Assembly: GCA_016932995.1 (NCBI GenBank)
Contig: JAFGBU010000010.1
Span: 62,001 to 126,000 of the forward strand
DNA: 64,000 nucleotides
Direction of reading: 5' to 3'
Origin: Desulfovibrionaceae bacterium
GTDB lineage: Bacteria; Desulfobacterota; Desulfovibrionia; Desulfovibrionales; Desulfovibrionaceae
Shown: positions 26,700 through 34,086 of the stretch, one piece after another
Position numbering within the stretch: the stretch's first letter is position 1
Layout: every line of letters starts with the position of its first letter
Position numbers and translations under genes: made by a program
Notes under the pieces: model-generated
Told to the model about the DNA's origin: nothing
Seen by the model: only the letters and a program-made list of their open reading frames with translations
Databases searched by the model: none

Positions 26700-27386
26700 T
26701 CAGGCCGTCAGCCTGTAGCCCACGCCGCGCACGGTCTCCAGGAGCGCGGCGTAGGGCCCGAGCTTTTTCCTCAGCCTGCGCATGTGGGTGTCCACGGTCC
26801 TGCTGTAGCCCTCGAACTCGTAGCCCCAGACCTCGGACAACAGCCTCTCCCGGTTCAGGACCTTGCCCGGGTTGCGGACAAAGGCGTCCAAAAGGTTGAA
26901 CTCCGTGCTCGTCAGCCAGACCTCCCGGCCGTCCACCAGAAAGGTGTGGGCCTCGAAGTCGAGCGCAAGCCCGTCCCTCTCCCACCTGGGCCGGGACGCG
27001 CAGCCCCCGGCGTTGCGCTTGAGCACCGCCTTGATCCGGAGCATCAGCTCCCTGGGGCTGAACGGCTTGACCACGTAGTCGTCGGCCCCGGACTCGAACC
27101 CGGTGATCCGGTCCGCCTCCTCGCCCCGGGCGGTGAGCATTATCACCGGTATGCGCCGGGTGTCGGTGTTGCCCTTCACCGCCCTGCAGACGTCCACCCC
27201 GCTGATGTCCGGGAGCATGAGGTCCAGAAGCACCAGGTCGGGCTTCTCGGTCAGGATCAGCCTGAGCCCGGTCTCCCCGCTCTCCGCGGTCAGGACCCCG
27301 TAGCCCTCGGACCTCAGATTCAGGGCCAAGAGGTTTAAGATGTCGGCGTCGTCCTCGACGACAAGCACCTTTCCCTGGCCGGTCAT
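26700..27386 (-). CDS. phoB: Phosphate-regulon response regulator PhoB
   Basis: The 228-residue product starts at the ATG at 27386 after GGGGGAG. The receiver domain occupies residues 1-120: VEDDADI acidic pocket, LLDLMLPD with phosphoacceptor Asp55, MLTARG and YVVKPFSPREL with the conserved lysine. The C-terminal winged helix is OmpR/PhoB type (EVWLTSTEFNLLDAF, VLNRERLLSEVWGY, RTVDTHMRRLRKKL, VRGVGYRL). It activates phosphate-starvation promoters; a matching operator is visible upstream of pstS. Being inside the operon it controls, it should be autoregulated. Confidence 0.94.
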   Translation of the reverse strand: MTGQGKVLVVEDDADILNLLALNLRSEGYGVLTAESGETGLRLILTEKPDLVLLDLMLPDISGVDVCRAVKGNTDTRRIPVIMLTARGEEADRITGFESGADDYVVKPFSPRELMLRIKAVLKRNAGGCASRPRWERDGLALDFEAHTFLVDGREVWLTSTEFNLLDAFVRNPGKVLNRERLLSEVWGYEFEGYSRTVDTHMRRLRKKLGPYAALLETVRGVGYRLTA

Positions 27387-27427
27387 GACTCCCCCTGCCC
27401 CTGACGCCCGGGGCGTTATTGAAAACG

Positions 27428-28351
27428 TCACTGGTTCCTCTTCTGTATCCTGGCCCGATACCAGATGGCCGCCAGATTCATGCCCAAAACCAGGCAGATG
27501 AGCACCAGGGCCGTGCCGTACTGCAGGGGCCGGGTCTTTTCGATCTCCGTGCCGGCCGTGGCCAGGACATATATATGATAGGGCAGGGCCATGACCTGGT
27601 CAAAGATTCCGCTGGGCATCCTGGGCGAAAAGAACACCGCCGCGGTGAACATGATGGCCGCGGTCTCGCCCGCGGCCCTGGACAGGCCCAGGATGGACCC
27701 GGTGAGCATGCCCGGGACGGCGGCCGGGAGCACGACCCTGGAGATGGTCTGCCACTTGGTGGCCCCGAGCCCCAGGGAGGCCTCGCGGTAGGTCTGGGGG
27801 ACCGAGCGCAGGGCCTCCTCGGCCGTGCCGATGATCACCGGCAGGCTGAGCAGCCCGAGGGTCAGCACGCCCGAAAGGATGCTCACCCCGAACCCGCACC
27901 AGGTCACGAAAAAGGCCAGGCCGAACAGGCCGAAGACCACCGAGGGCACCCCGGCCAGGTTGTTGATGCCCAGCCTGATGACCCGCACCGCCCTGCCCGG
28001 CGCGGCGTACTCGCTGAGAAACACGGCCGAGGCCACGCCCAGGGGAAAGGCCACGAGCATGGCCCCGAGCCCCAGGATCAGGGTGCCCACGATGCAGGGC
28101 AGGATCCCGCCCCGGGTCATGGAGTCGTAGGGCTGCTCGGTCAAGAACTCCCAGGTGACGCTCCCGGCCCCGTTCTTGAGCAGGAAGAACACGATGACCA
28201 ACAGGGCCAGGCCGTTTATCAGCGCCGCGGCCCTGAACAGGCCGAACATCCCGGCCTGGACCGCCTTTCTCCGGCTCATTCCCGGCGCCCGGAACCCGTC
28301 GGCCTCTTTGTTCTCCGGCCTGCGCTCCAAGGCCGCCTCAATCAAGTCCAT
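27428..28351 (-). CDS. pstA: Phosphate ABC transporter permease PstA
   Basis: The 307-residue product begins with an ATG after AGGGGTC. A soluble N-terminal stretch of about 35 residues precedes six hydrophobic segments (ALINGLALLVIVFFLL; ILPCIVGTLILGLGAMLV; and others). The EAA-type loop contacting PstB is EEALRSVPQTYREASLGLGATKWQT. SRAAGETAAIMFTAAV is a PstA/PstC family block. It forms the inner-membrane phosphate channel with PstC. It lies 12 nt after pstC and 41 nt before phoB, all on the minus strand. Confidence 0.95.
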   Translation of the reverse strand: MDLIEAALERRPENKEADGFRAPGMSRRKAVQAGMFGLFRAAALINGLALLVIVFFLLKNGAGSVTWEFLTEQPYDSMTRGGILPCIVGTLILGLGAMLVAFPLGVASAVFLSEYAAPGRAVRVIRLGINNLAGVPSVVFGLFGLAFFVTWCGFGVSILSGVLTLGLLSLPVIIGTAEEALRSVPQTYREASLGLGATKWQTISRVVLPAAVPGMLTGSILGLSRAAGETAAIMFTAAVFFSPRMPSGIFDQVMALPYHIYVLATAGTEIEKTRPLQYGTALVLICLVLGMNLAAIWYRARIQKRNQ

Positions 28352-28363
28352 AAAGACCCCTGC

Positions 28364-29254
28364 CTAGAGCGTTGCCGCGCCGACCTGCTTGTGCCTGCCC
28401 GCGATGTAGTCGGCGCAGATGTTGAACAAAAAGGTGAACAGGAACAGGACCACGCCGATGGCGAACAGGGCGTAGTAGTGCTCGCTGTGAAACGGGGCCT
28501 CGGCCATCTCGGCCGCGATGCTGGCCGGCATCGGCCGCACCGGATCGAACAGCGAGCCCGGGATCAGGCTGGCCCCGCCCGCGACCATGAGCACGACCAT
28601 GGTCTCGCCCATGGCCCTGGACATGCCAAGGATCACGGCCGTGGATATCCCGGACAGGGCGGCCGGGACAATGACCCGGTAGATGGTCTGCCAGTGGGTC
28701 GCGCCCAGGGCCAGGGAGGCCTCCTTGAGCTCCGCGGGCACGGAGTAGATGGCGTCCTCGGAGATGCTGCAGATGGTCGGCACGGACATGAACGCGAGCA
28801 TGATCGAGGCGTTCAATAGATTGAGCCCGGTCAAGAGGTCCAGCTGCTCCAGGAGAAAGGGCGCGAACACGACCATGCCGAAAAAGCCTATAACCACCGA
28901 GGGCAGGGCGGCCAGCATCTCGACCACGGGTTTGAAAAAGCCGCGCATGCGCGGGGAGGCTATCTCGGCCAGGTACACGGCGGTCGTGACCCCAAGCGGG
29001 ATGGCGATCAGGGACGAGACCGCGGTCACCGCCACCGAGGCCGCGATCAGGGGCAGGATGCCGAAGTCCGGGGGCTCGGCGGTCGGATACCACTGGGTGC
29101 CGAAGATGAACCTCCCGACCGAGACCTGGTCGAAGATCGGCAGGCCCTGGCTGAAGAGAAAGACCATGATCATGCCGAGCACCAAAACGGAGACCAGGGC
29201 GGTGACGAAGAACCCGGCCCGGATCAGCTTTTCCTTCAAAAACCTCTTGTTCAT
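28364..29254 (-). CDS. pstC: Phosphate ABC transporter permease PstC
   Basis: The 296-residue product starts at the ATG at 29254 after GGAGAG; an ATG four codons upstream is less well placed. Six hydrophobic segments include FFVTALVSVLVLGMIMVFLF near the N-terminus. The cytoplasmic EAA loop is VPAELKEASLALGATHWQT, and GMSRAMGETMVVLMVAGG is the conserved phosphate-permease block. It pairs with PstA in the inner membrane. A strong stem-loop separates it from pstS, which would allow more binding protein than permease to be made. Confidence 0.95.
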   Translation of the reverse strand: MNKRFLKEKLIRAGFFVTALVSVLVLGMIMVFLFSQGLPIFDQVSVGRFIFGTQWYPTAEPPDFGILPLIAASVAVTAVSSLIAIPLGVTTAVYLAEIASPRMRGFFKPVVEMLAALPSVVIGFFGMVVFAPFLLEQLDLLTGLNLLNASIMLAFMSVPTICSISEDAIYSVPAELKEASLALGATHWQTIYRVIVPAALSGISTAVILGMSRAMGETMVVLMVAGGASLIPGSLFDPVRPMPASIAAEMAEAPFHSEHYYALFAIGVVLFLFTFLFNICADYIAGRHKQVGAATL

Positions 29255-29286
29255 CTCTCCATCCATGTTCGCATCTTCGCCGCTTC

Positions 29287-29324
29287 GGCCGCGGGGTCCG
29301 GTCTTTCGACCGGACCCCGCGGCC
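29287..29324 (-). promoter_or_regulatory. 17-bp perfect stem-loop between pstS and pstC
   Basis: Arms at 29287-29303 and 29308-29324 are perfectly complementary (GGCCGCGGGGTCCGGTC and its complement) around a 4-nt loop. On the transcribed minus strand no U tract follows, so this is better read as an mRNA-stabilising or attenuating hairpin protecting the pstS 3' end than as a full terminator. A similar differential-expression role is known for hairpins after binding-protein genes in other ABC operons. Confidence 0.7.
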
Positions 29325-29344
29325 CGGCCCTGTCGGACAGGCCC

Positions 29345-30160
29345 CTAATACAGGGGCACGTAGCCGGTGGCGGCCACGGCCTTCTGGCCGTGGGCCGGAT
29401 GCAGCACGTAGCGAATGAAGTCGGCGGTCTCGCCGCTCGGCCAGCCGTTGGTGAACATGAACAGGGGCCTGGAGATCGGGTACTGGCCGTTCAGGGTGGT
29501 CTCCTTGCTGCCCTGCACGCCGTTGACCGCAAGGCCCTTGACGGCCTTGTTCAGGTAGCCGATGCCGTTGTAGGCGATGGCGTACTTGTTCTTGGCCACG
29601 GCCTGGTCAGCGGCCCCGGCCGAGGGCGTCATCTGCGCGCCGGCGAACACGCGCTCCTTGTGCATGACCTTCTCGGCCCAGGTCTCGAAGGTGCCCGAGG
29701 ACGAGTCGCGGGAGATGACCACGATCGGCCTGTCGTCGCCGCCGACATCCTTCCAGTTGGTGATCTTGCCCATGTAGATGTCCCTGAGCTGCTCGATGCT
29801 CAGGTCATTGACCTTGTTGCTCGGGTGCACGATGGGCACGATGGAGTCGTAGGCAATGGCAAAGGGCACCGGGTAGCGGCCGTTGTCCACGGCGAGCTCG
29901 ATCTCCTTGTCCTTGATGAACCTGGACGCGTCGGCGATGTCCGTGTTGCCGTCGATCAGGGCCTTGAGCCCGTTGCTGGAACCGCCCCCGGAAATGGAGA
30001 TGGACACCGCGGGGTTCTCCTTCATGTACGCCTCGGCGACCTTCTGGGCGATGGGCAGAACGGTTGTCGAGCCATTGATCTTGAGGCTTCCGGCCCAGGC
30101 AGGGAGCGAAAGGCCGAGCACCAGGGTCAGGGTCAAGGCCGCAAAAAAAGTCCTGTTCAT
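29345..30160 (-). CDS. pstS: Phosphate-binding periplasmic protein PstS
   Basis: The 271-residue product starts at an ATG after AGGAG and a run of A. The signal peptide MNRTFFAALTLTLVLGLSLP ends at AWA-GS. The mature part shows PstS phosphate contacts: NGSTTVLPIAQK, SGGGSSNGLKALIDG, IADASRF and SRDSSSGTFETW. It binds phosphate in the periplasm and delivers it to PstC/PstA. It is the first gene of the operon, directly behind a PhoB-type promoter, so it should be strongly induced by phosphate limitation. Confidence 0.96.
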   Translation of the reverse strand: MNRTFFAALTLTLVLGLSLPAWAGSLKINGSTTVLPIAQKVAEAYMKENPAVSISISGGGSSNGLKALIDGNTDIADASRFIKDKEIELAVDNGRYPVPFAIAYDSIVPIVHPSNKVNDLSIEQLRDIYMGKITNWKDVGGDDRPIVVISRDSSSGTFETWAEKVMHKERVFAGAQMTPSAGAADQAVAKNKYAIAYNGIGYLNKAVKGLAVNGVQGSKETTLNGQYPISRPLFMFTNGWPSGETADFIRYVLHPAHGQKAVAATGYVPLY

Positions 30161-30203
30161 TTTTTTCTCCTCTGTGTGGAATCAACATATGGCCATGACC
30201 CGG

Positions 30204-30237
30204 CATATACGCGGCCAGGGTTACAGGCCGGTCACGA
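30204..30237 (-). promoter_or_regulatory. Candidate PhoB box and -10 element for pstS
   Basis: On the minus strand the order is TCGTGAC, 4 nt, CTGTAAC, 10 nt, TATATG. This is the 7-4-7-10-6 layout of E. coli Pho promoters such as phoA, where the Pho box replaces the -35. A third related heptamer, CCGTAAC, lies 22 bp further upstream at 30253-30259, in the same 11-bp register. The leader to pstS is about 40 nt. The match to the E. coli heptamer is partial, so the protein-DNA specificity is inferred. Confidence 0.6.
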
Positions 30238-30359
30238 AGCCATATATCCTGTGTTACGGCCCGTTGCGGCCCTGCGGCCATGGACTGCCCGCGCCTTGCC
30301 GTGTATGTTGATGGATGAAGCGTCCCGCGACCCTCACCCATCAACAAAGGAGCGTCTCC

Positions 30360-31031
30360 ATGAAAACCCTGTTCAAGGCGGCCCTGATCGCCGCGGCCCT
30401 GGGCCTGCTCTGCCTGGGCCCGGCCCCGGCGGCCCAGGATACGGCCGGGGGAAAGAGCGAGACCCGGGTGCTCAAGCTGTCCTACACGCCCTCTGACATC
30501 GAGGCCCCGAAAAGCCCGCTCAAGATGGCCGTGGTCCCCTTCCTGGACAAGAGGGCCGACAGGTCCATCGGGCTCATCGCCGACAAATGCCAGGTCCAGG
30601 CCTCGCCCGAGGTCGGGGAGTGGATCGGCCGCGCCCTGTACCAGCAGCTGAAGCACAACGGCTACGACGTCAGCTACTTCGACGACCCGGCCAAGGTCGG
30701 CGACGACTTCGACTTCATCATCGGCGGCGAGGTCACCCGGTTCTTCTTCAGGCACCCGGCCATGCTCCAATACGACAGCGACCTGCGGGTGACCTTCGTG
30801 GCCGCCGGCATCTTCACCGGGGTCAGGGTCCTGGCCAGCGACGAGGGCCTGGACGTGACGAGCACCAAGAAGACCGTGACCTTCCGCAAGAAGGCCTGGG
30901 AGACCGAGCATCGGACCACGCTGAAGTCGGGTCTGGAGGACAAGATGGCCCAGGACGAGCTCAGGGACCTGTTCGACGACGTGCTCTCGGAGATCGTCTA
31001 TCTGATGAACGAGGCCGCGGCCACCCAATAG
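30360..31031 (+). CDS. Secreted protein of unknown function divergent from pstS
   Basis: The 223-residue product starts at the ATG at 30360 after AAGGAG. The N-terminus MKTLFKAALIAAALGLLCLG is a Sec signal, with cleavage probably near APAA-QD; the cysteine does not sit in a good lipobox. The mature part begins near MAVVPFLDKRADRSIG, a style common in periplasmic or outer-membrane-associated proteins that form small alpha/beta units, and contains FDFIIGGEVTRFFF. I do not recognise the family. It shares a 199-bp divergent region and the Pho-box area with pstS, so phosphate control is possible. The next gene starts 4 nt downstream. Confidence 0.7.
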   Translation: MKTLFKAALIAAALGLLCLGPAPAAQDTAGGKSETRVLKLSYTPSDIEAPKSPLKMAVVPFLDKRADRSIGLIADKCQVQASPEVGEWIGRALYQQLKHNGYDVSYFDDPAKVGDDFDFIIGGEVTRFFFRHPAMLQYDSDLRVTFVAAGIFTGVRVLASDEGLDVTSTKKTVTFRKKAWETEHRTTLKSGLEDKMAQDELRDLFDDVLSEIVYLMNEAAATQ

Positions 31032-31035
31032 CGCC

Positions 31036-32019
31036 ATGCGGGCAGTCGTCTTCAAGGACCGCTCGGCGTCCCTGGCCATAAGGCCCGAGCCGGAGCCCGG
31101 CCCGGGCGAGGCCCTGCTCAGGGTCCGCCTGGCCGGGATCTGCAACACCGATCTGGAGCTGCTGGCCGGCTGTTACGGTTTCCAGGGAGTGCCCGGCCAC
31201 GAGTTCGTGGCCCTGGTAAAGTCCTGCCCGGACCGGCCGGATATGGAGGGCAGGCGCGTGGTCGCGGACATAAACTGCGGCTGCGGCGCCTGCCCCCGGT
31301 GTCTGGCCGGGGACAGCCGCCACTGCGCCTCGCGCACGGTCATTGGCATCGCGGGCCGGGACGGCGCCTTTGCCGACTACCTGAGCGCGCCTGCGGCCAA
31401 CCTGATCCCGGTTCCGGACGGGCTCAGGGACCAGGAGGCGGTGTTCGCCGAGCCGCTGGCCGCGGCCCTGGAGATCGGCCAGCAGGTCCACATCACGGCC
31501 AGACAAAAGGTCCTGGTCCTGGGCGACGGCAAGCTCGGCCTGCTCGCGGCCCTCGGCCTGCGGACCCTCAACCCGCGACTGGTCCTGGCCGGCCACCACC
31601 CGGACAAGCTGGCCAAGGCCGCGGCCCAGGGCGTTGTCTCCAGGCTGGTGCGCGGGGCCCAGGGCCTGGCGGAAATGATCAAGGAGTTCGGACTGTTCGA
31701 CCTCGTGGTCGAGGCCACGGGCAGGGAGGACGGCCTGACCGACGCCCTCAAGTGCGTGCGGCCCGAGGGCGTAATCGCGGCCAAGACCACCTCGCGCAGG
31801 CCGACCCGCCTGGACCTGGCCAGGGTGGTGGTCAACGAGGTGACCATCCTGGGCTCGCGCTGCGGGGACCTGGCCCTGGCCCTGGACCATCTGGCCAACA
31901 AGCGGCTGGACGTGAACCCGCTCATCGAGGCCGTATACCCGTTCGGCCGCTTCGCCGACGCCCTGGAGCACGCCCGGCGGCCCGGGGCGCTCAAGGTCCT
32001 TCTGCTCATGAGCGAGTAG
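31036..32019 (+). CDS. Zinc-dependent medium-chain alcohol dehydrogenase
   Basis: The 327-residue product is a medium-chain dehydrogenase. The catalytic zinc site is C36 (GICNTDLE) with the GHE block at 54-56. The structural zinc cysteines C83, C86, C89 and C97 lie in CGCGACPRCLAGDSRHC, and the nucleotide fold starts at VLVLGDGKLGLL. It is about 15-20 residues shorter than many relatives. It oxidises an alcohol or polyol with NAD(P); the substrate is unknown. It starts 4 nt after the secreted-protein gene, so the two are probably co-transcribed, and its end overlaps the convergent TPR gene by 14 nt. Confidence 0.9.
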   Translation: MRAVVFKDRSASLAIRPEPEPGPGEALLRVRLAGICNTDLELLAGCYGFQGVPGHEFVALVKSCPDRPDMEGRRVVADINCGCGACPRCLAGDSRHCASRTVIGIAGRDGAFADYLSAPAANLIPVPDGLRDQEAVFAEPLAAALEIGQQVHITARQKVLVLGDGKLGLLAALGLRTLNPRLVLAGHHPDKLAKAAAQGVVSRLVRGAQGLAEMIKEFGLFDLVVEATGREDGLTDALKCVRPEGVIAAKTTSRRPTRLDLARVVVNEVTILGSRCGDLALALDHLANKRLDVNPLIEAVYPFGRFADALEHARRPGALKVLLLMSE

Positions 32020-33373
32020 CCGGCTTGGGCCCTGCAAGCTCCTTGAGCAGCCTGGCCGCCTTTTCCCTTTCCGGGTCCAGGTCAAGGGCCCTTTGGGCGA
32101 ACTCCCGGGCCTGGTCCCTGTTGCCGGACTTGGCGAGCAGAACGGCGATGTTGCAGCAGGTCGAGGCCGAGCCCTCCCAGAACCCGGGGTTGATCTCCAG
32201 GGCCTTGGCCAGATGCTGTACGGCCTCGTCAAAGAGTCCGCCCTCGGCCAGGGACAGGGACAGGTTGTACTCCAGCACGCCGTCGCCGGGTCCCAGCTCC
32301 AGGGCCTTGCGATACTCCTTGATCGCCTCCTGCCAGCGCCCCTGCTTGCGCAGGGCGATGCCCAGCTTGTTGAACAAAACCATCTGGGCCTTGCCGTAGG
32401 CGCCCTTTCCGGACTCCAGGACCATGCGGCTGTACTTCTCGGCCAGGGCCGGGCTGTGGGCCATGCAGGCGTCCGCGACCTTGGCCGCGGTCCGGGCCGC
32501 CGCGTCCCGGCCCTGCCTGGCGGCCAGCTTGAGGGCCGCCTGAAAGACCTCCTCGGCCTCGTGCCCGCGGTCCACGCGCAGGTACACGTTGCCCAAAAGG
32601 ACCTTGCGCTCCAGGTTCAGCGGGCTGAGCTTGTCCAGCTTCTTCAGGGCCTTTATCTGCGTGGGCCGGTCCTCCTCCCACTGGGCCAGGCCGGACATCT
32701 TGACCAGGGGCTCCAGGAACCTGCCGGACAGCTCCGAGGCCCGCGTGTAGGCCTCCACGGCCCCGGGGTTGTCGCCCATGGAGTTGAGGGCGTCGCCCTT
32801 GAGGCTGTAGCCCAGGGGCCTTTCGGGGTGCTTTCTTATCAGCTCATCGCTCAGGGCCAGGGCCCTGGAGTAGTCGCCCTGCTCCAGACAGGCCCTGATC
32901 TCGCCGGACAGACCCTCGGCGGCCTGGGGCCTGGAGACCACGCCGGCGATCTTCTCGATCACCTTGGCGGCCGAAACCGGCTTGATGATGAAGTCCTGGG
33001 CCCCGAGCTCGTAGAGAAGGATCAGGGGGTCTCCCTGCACGGGCCCGGAGACCGCGATCACGAACTCCGGCCGGCACTCCCAGCCAGGGGCCCGCAAATG
33101 GTCGTTGGCCAAGTCCCCGTCCATCTCGGCCTCGATGAACAGAAATATGCGCTTTGCCTCCGCGCACAGCCTCTCGAAGGTCGCGGCCATGTCCTCGTAC
33201 CTGGACAGCTCGGCCACGCACTCGAGACCAAGGCCCAGATAGCGCCTGAAGACCGACAAGAACAGCTTGCGGAAGGCCAGGTCCCTGGTGACCAGGACGA
33301 ACGCGCCGCCATTGTCCACAAAGGACTTGACCTCGGCGTCGCACTCCCGTTCCAGCCTCTTTTCCTCGCTCAT
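32006..33373 (-). CDS. Pseudo-receiver/TPR protein
   Basis: The 455-residue product starts at the ATG at 33373; upstream frame lacks a good start. Residues about 20-145 follow a receiver fold (GAFVLVTRDLAFRKLF, RIFLFIEAEMDGD, FVIAVSG, YELGAQDFIIKPVS). The usual phosphoacceptor Asp appears as Glu81, and the acidic pair of the first loop is missing, while the conserved lysine (KP) is kept. Residues about 155-440 are TPR repeats (DYSRALALSDELIRKHPER, GRWQEAIKEYRKALELGPGD, LAKALEINPGFWEG). It is likely a cytoplasmic protein-interaction hub rather than a phosphorylated regulator; the partner is unknown. Confidence 0.75.
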   Translation of the reverse strand: MSEEKRLERECDAEVKSFVDNGGAFVLVTRDLAFRKLFLSVFRRYLGLGLECVAELSRYEDMAATFERLCAEAKRIFLFIEAEMDGDLANDHLRAPGWECRPEFVIAVSGPVQGDPLILLYELGAQDFIIKPVSAAKVIEKIAGVVSRPQAAEGLSGEIRACLEQGDYSRALALSDELIRKHPERPLGYSLKGDALNSMGDNPGAVEAYTRASELSGRFLEPLVKMSGLAQWEEDRPTQIKALKKLDKLSPLNLERKVLLGNVYLRVDRGHEAEEVFQAALKLAARQGRDAAARTAAKVADACMAHSPALAEKYSRMVLESGKGAYGKAQMVLFNKLGIALRKQGRWQEAIKEYRKALELGPGDGVLEYNLSLSLAEGGLFDEAVQHLAKALEINPGFWEGSASTCCNIAVLLAKSGNRDQAREFAQRALDLDPEREKAARLLKELAGPKPATRS

Positions 33374-33557
33374 GTCCGCCCTTTTGCCTTCAGCATCGCC
33401 AATCCCCCGGGCCCGCCGGGCCGGGACCGGATCCAAAGGAATCAAGGCTATGCAAAAGCGGCCCGAAAATCAATTCCGGGAAAAGGCGCGGCAAGCGGTT
33501 GACCGGCGGGAGCGATTGATGTTTCCTGGGTCCGGAAACCGAACAGGAGGACGCATC

Positions 33558-34064
33558 ATGCGCGAGCCGCACTGGCAGGAGATAGACAACGTCTACGCCG
33601 AGCTGCCGGGCTACAACTGCTTTGCCTGCTCCCCGCTGCACCCCTCGGGCTTCAGGCTCAAATTCTATCACGATCCCGCGGCGCAGCTGGTGGTCAGCCC
33701 GCTTTCCGGGGTCAAGGAGGAGATGGCCGGGTTTCCGGGCATAGTCCACGGCGGGTTCCAGGCCATGCTCCTGGACGAGGCCATGTGCTGGGCGGCCCTG
33801 CACTTTGAAAAACGGCTCGTGTTCACGGCCGGGATGTCGATCCGCCTGTCCAGGCCCATGCCCACGCAGACCCCCTGCCTGATCAAGGCCAAAATAGACG
33901 CCCCGGGCGCTCGGATGATCTCGGCCAGGGCCTGGATCGAGGCCCACGGGCAGACCGTGGCCTCGGCCCGGGGCGAACTGTTCGTGCCCAAGGCCGGGGA
34001 CGTCCAGAGAAACCTGGGCCTGGACGAGACGCCGAAATGCCTGCGGCCGTACCTGAGGGCCTGA
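33558..34064 (+). CDS. PaaI-like hotdog-fold thioesterase
   Basis: The 168-residue product starts at the ATG at 33558 behind AGGAGG. NCFACSPLHPSGFRLKF and GFPGIVHGGFQAMLLDEAMCWAA are typical of the PaaI/YbgC-style acyl-CoA thioesterase branch; the HGG turn and the following Asp/Glu line the active site. A second strand pair (LVFTAGMSIRLSRPMPTQTP) completes the hotdog. It probably hydrolyses an acyl-CoA in the cytoplasm. It is monocistronic and convergent with the large membrane-protein gene 22 nt away. The substrate cannot be deduced. Confidence 0.85.
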   Translation: MREPHWQEIDNVYAELPGYNCFACSPLHPSGFRLKFYHDPAAQLVVSPLSGVKEEMAGFPGIVHGGFQAMLLDEAMCWAALHFEKRLVFTAGMSIRLSRPMPTQTPCLIKAKIDAPGARMISARAWIEAHGQTVASARGELFVPKAGDVQRNLGLDETPKCLRPYLRA

Positions 34065-34086
34065 CCGGCCTGTCCGCAAAGGCCGC

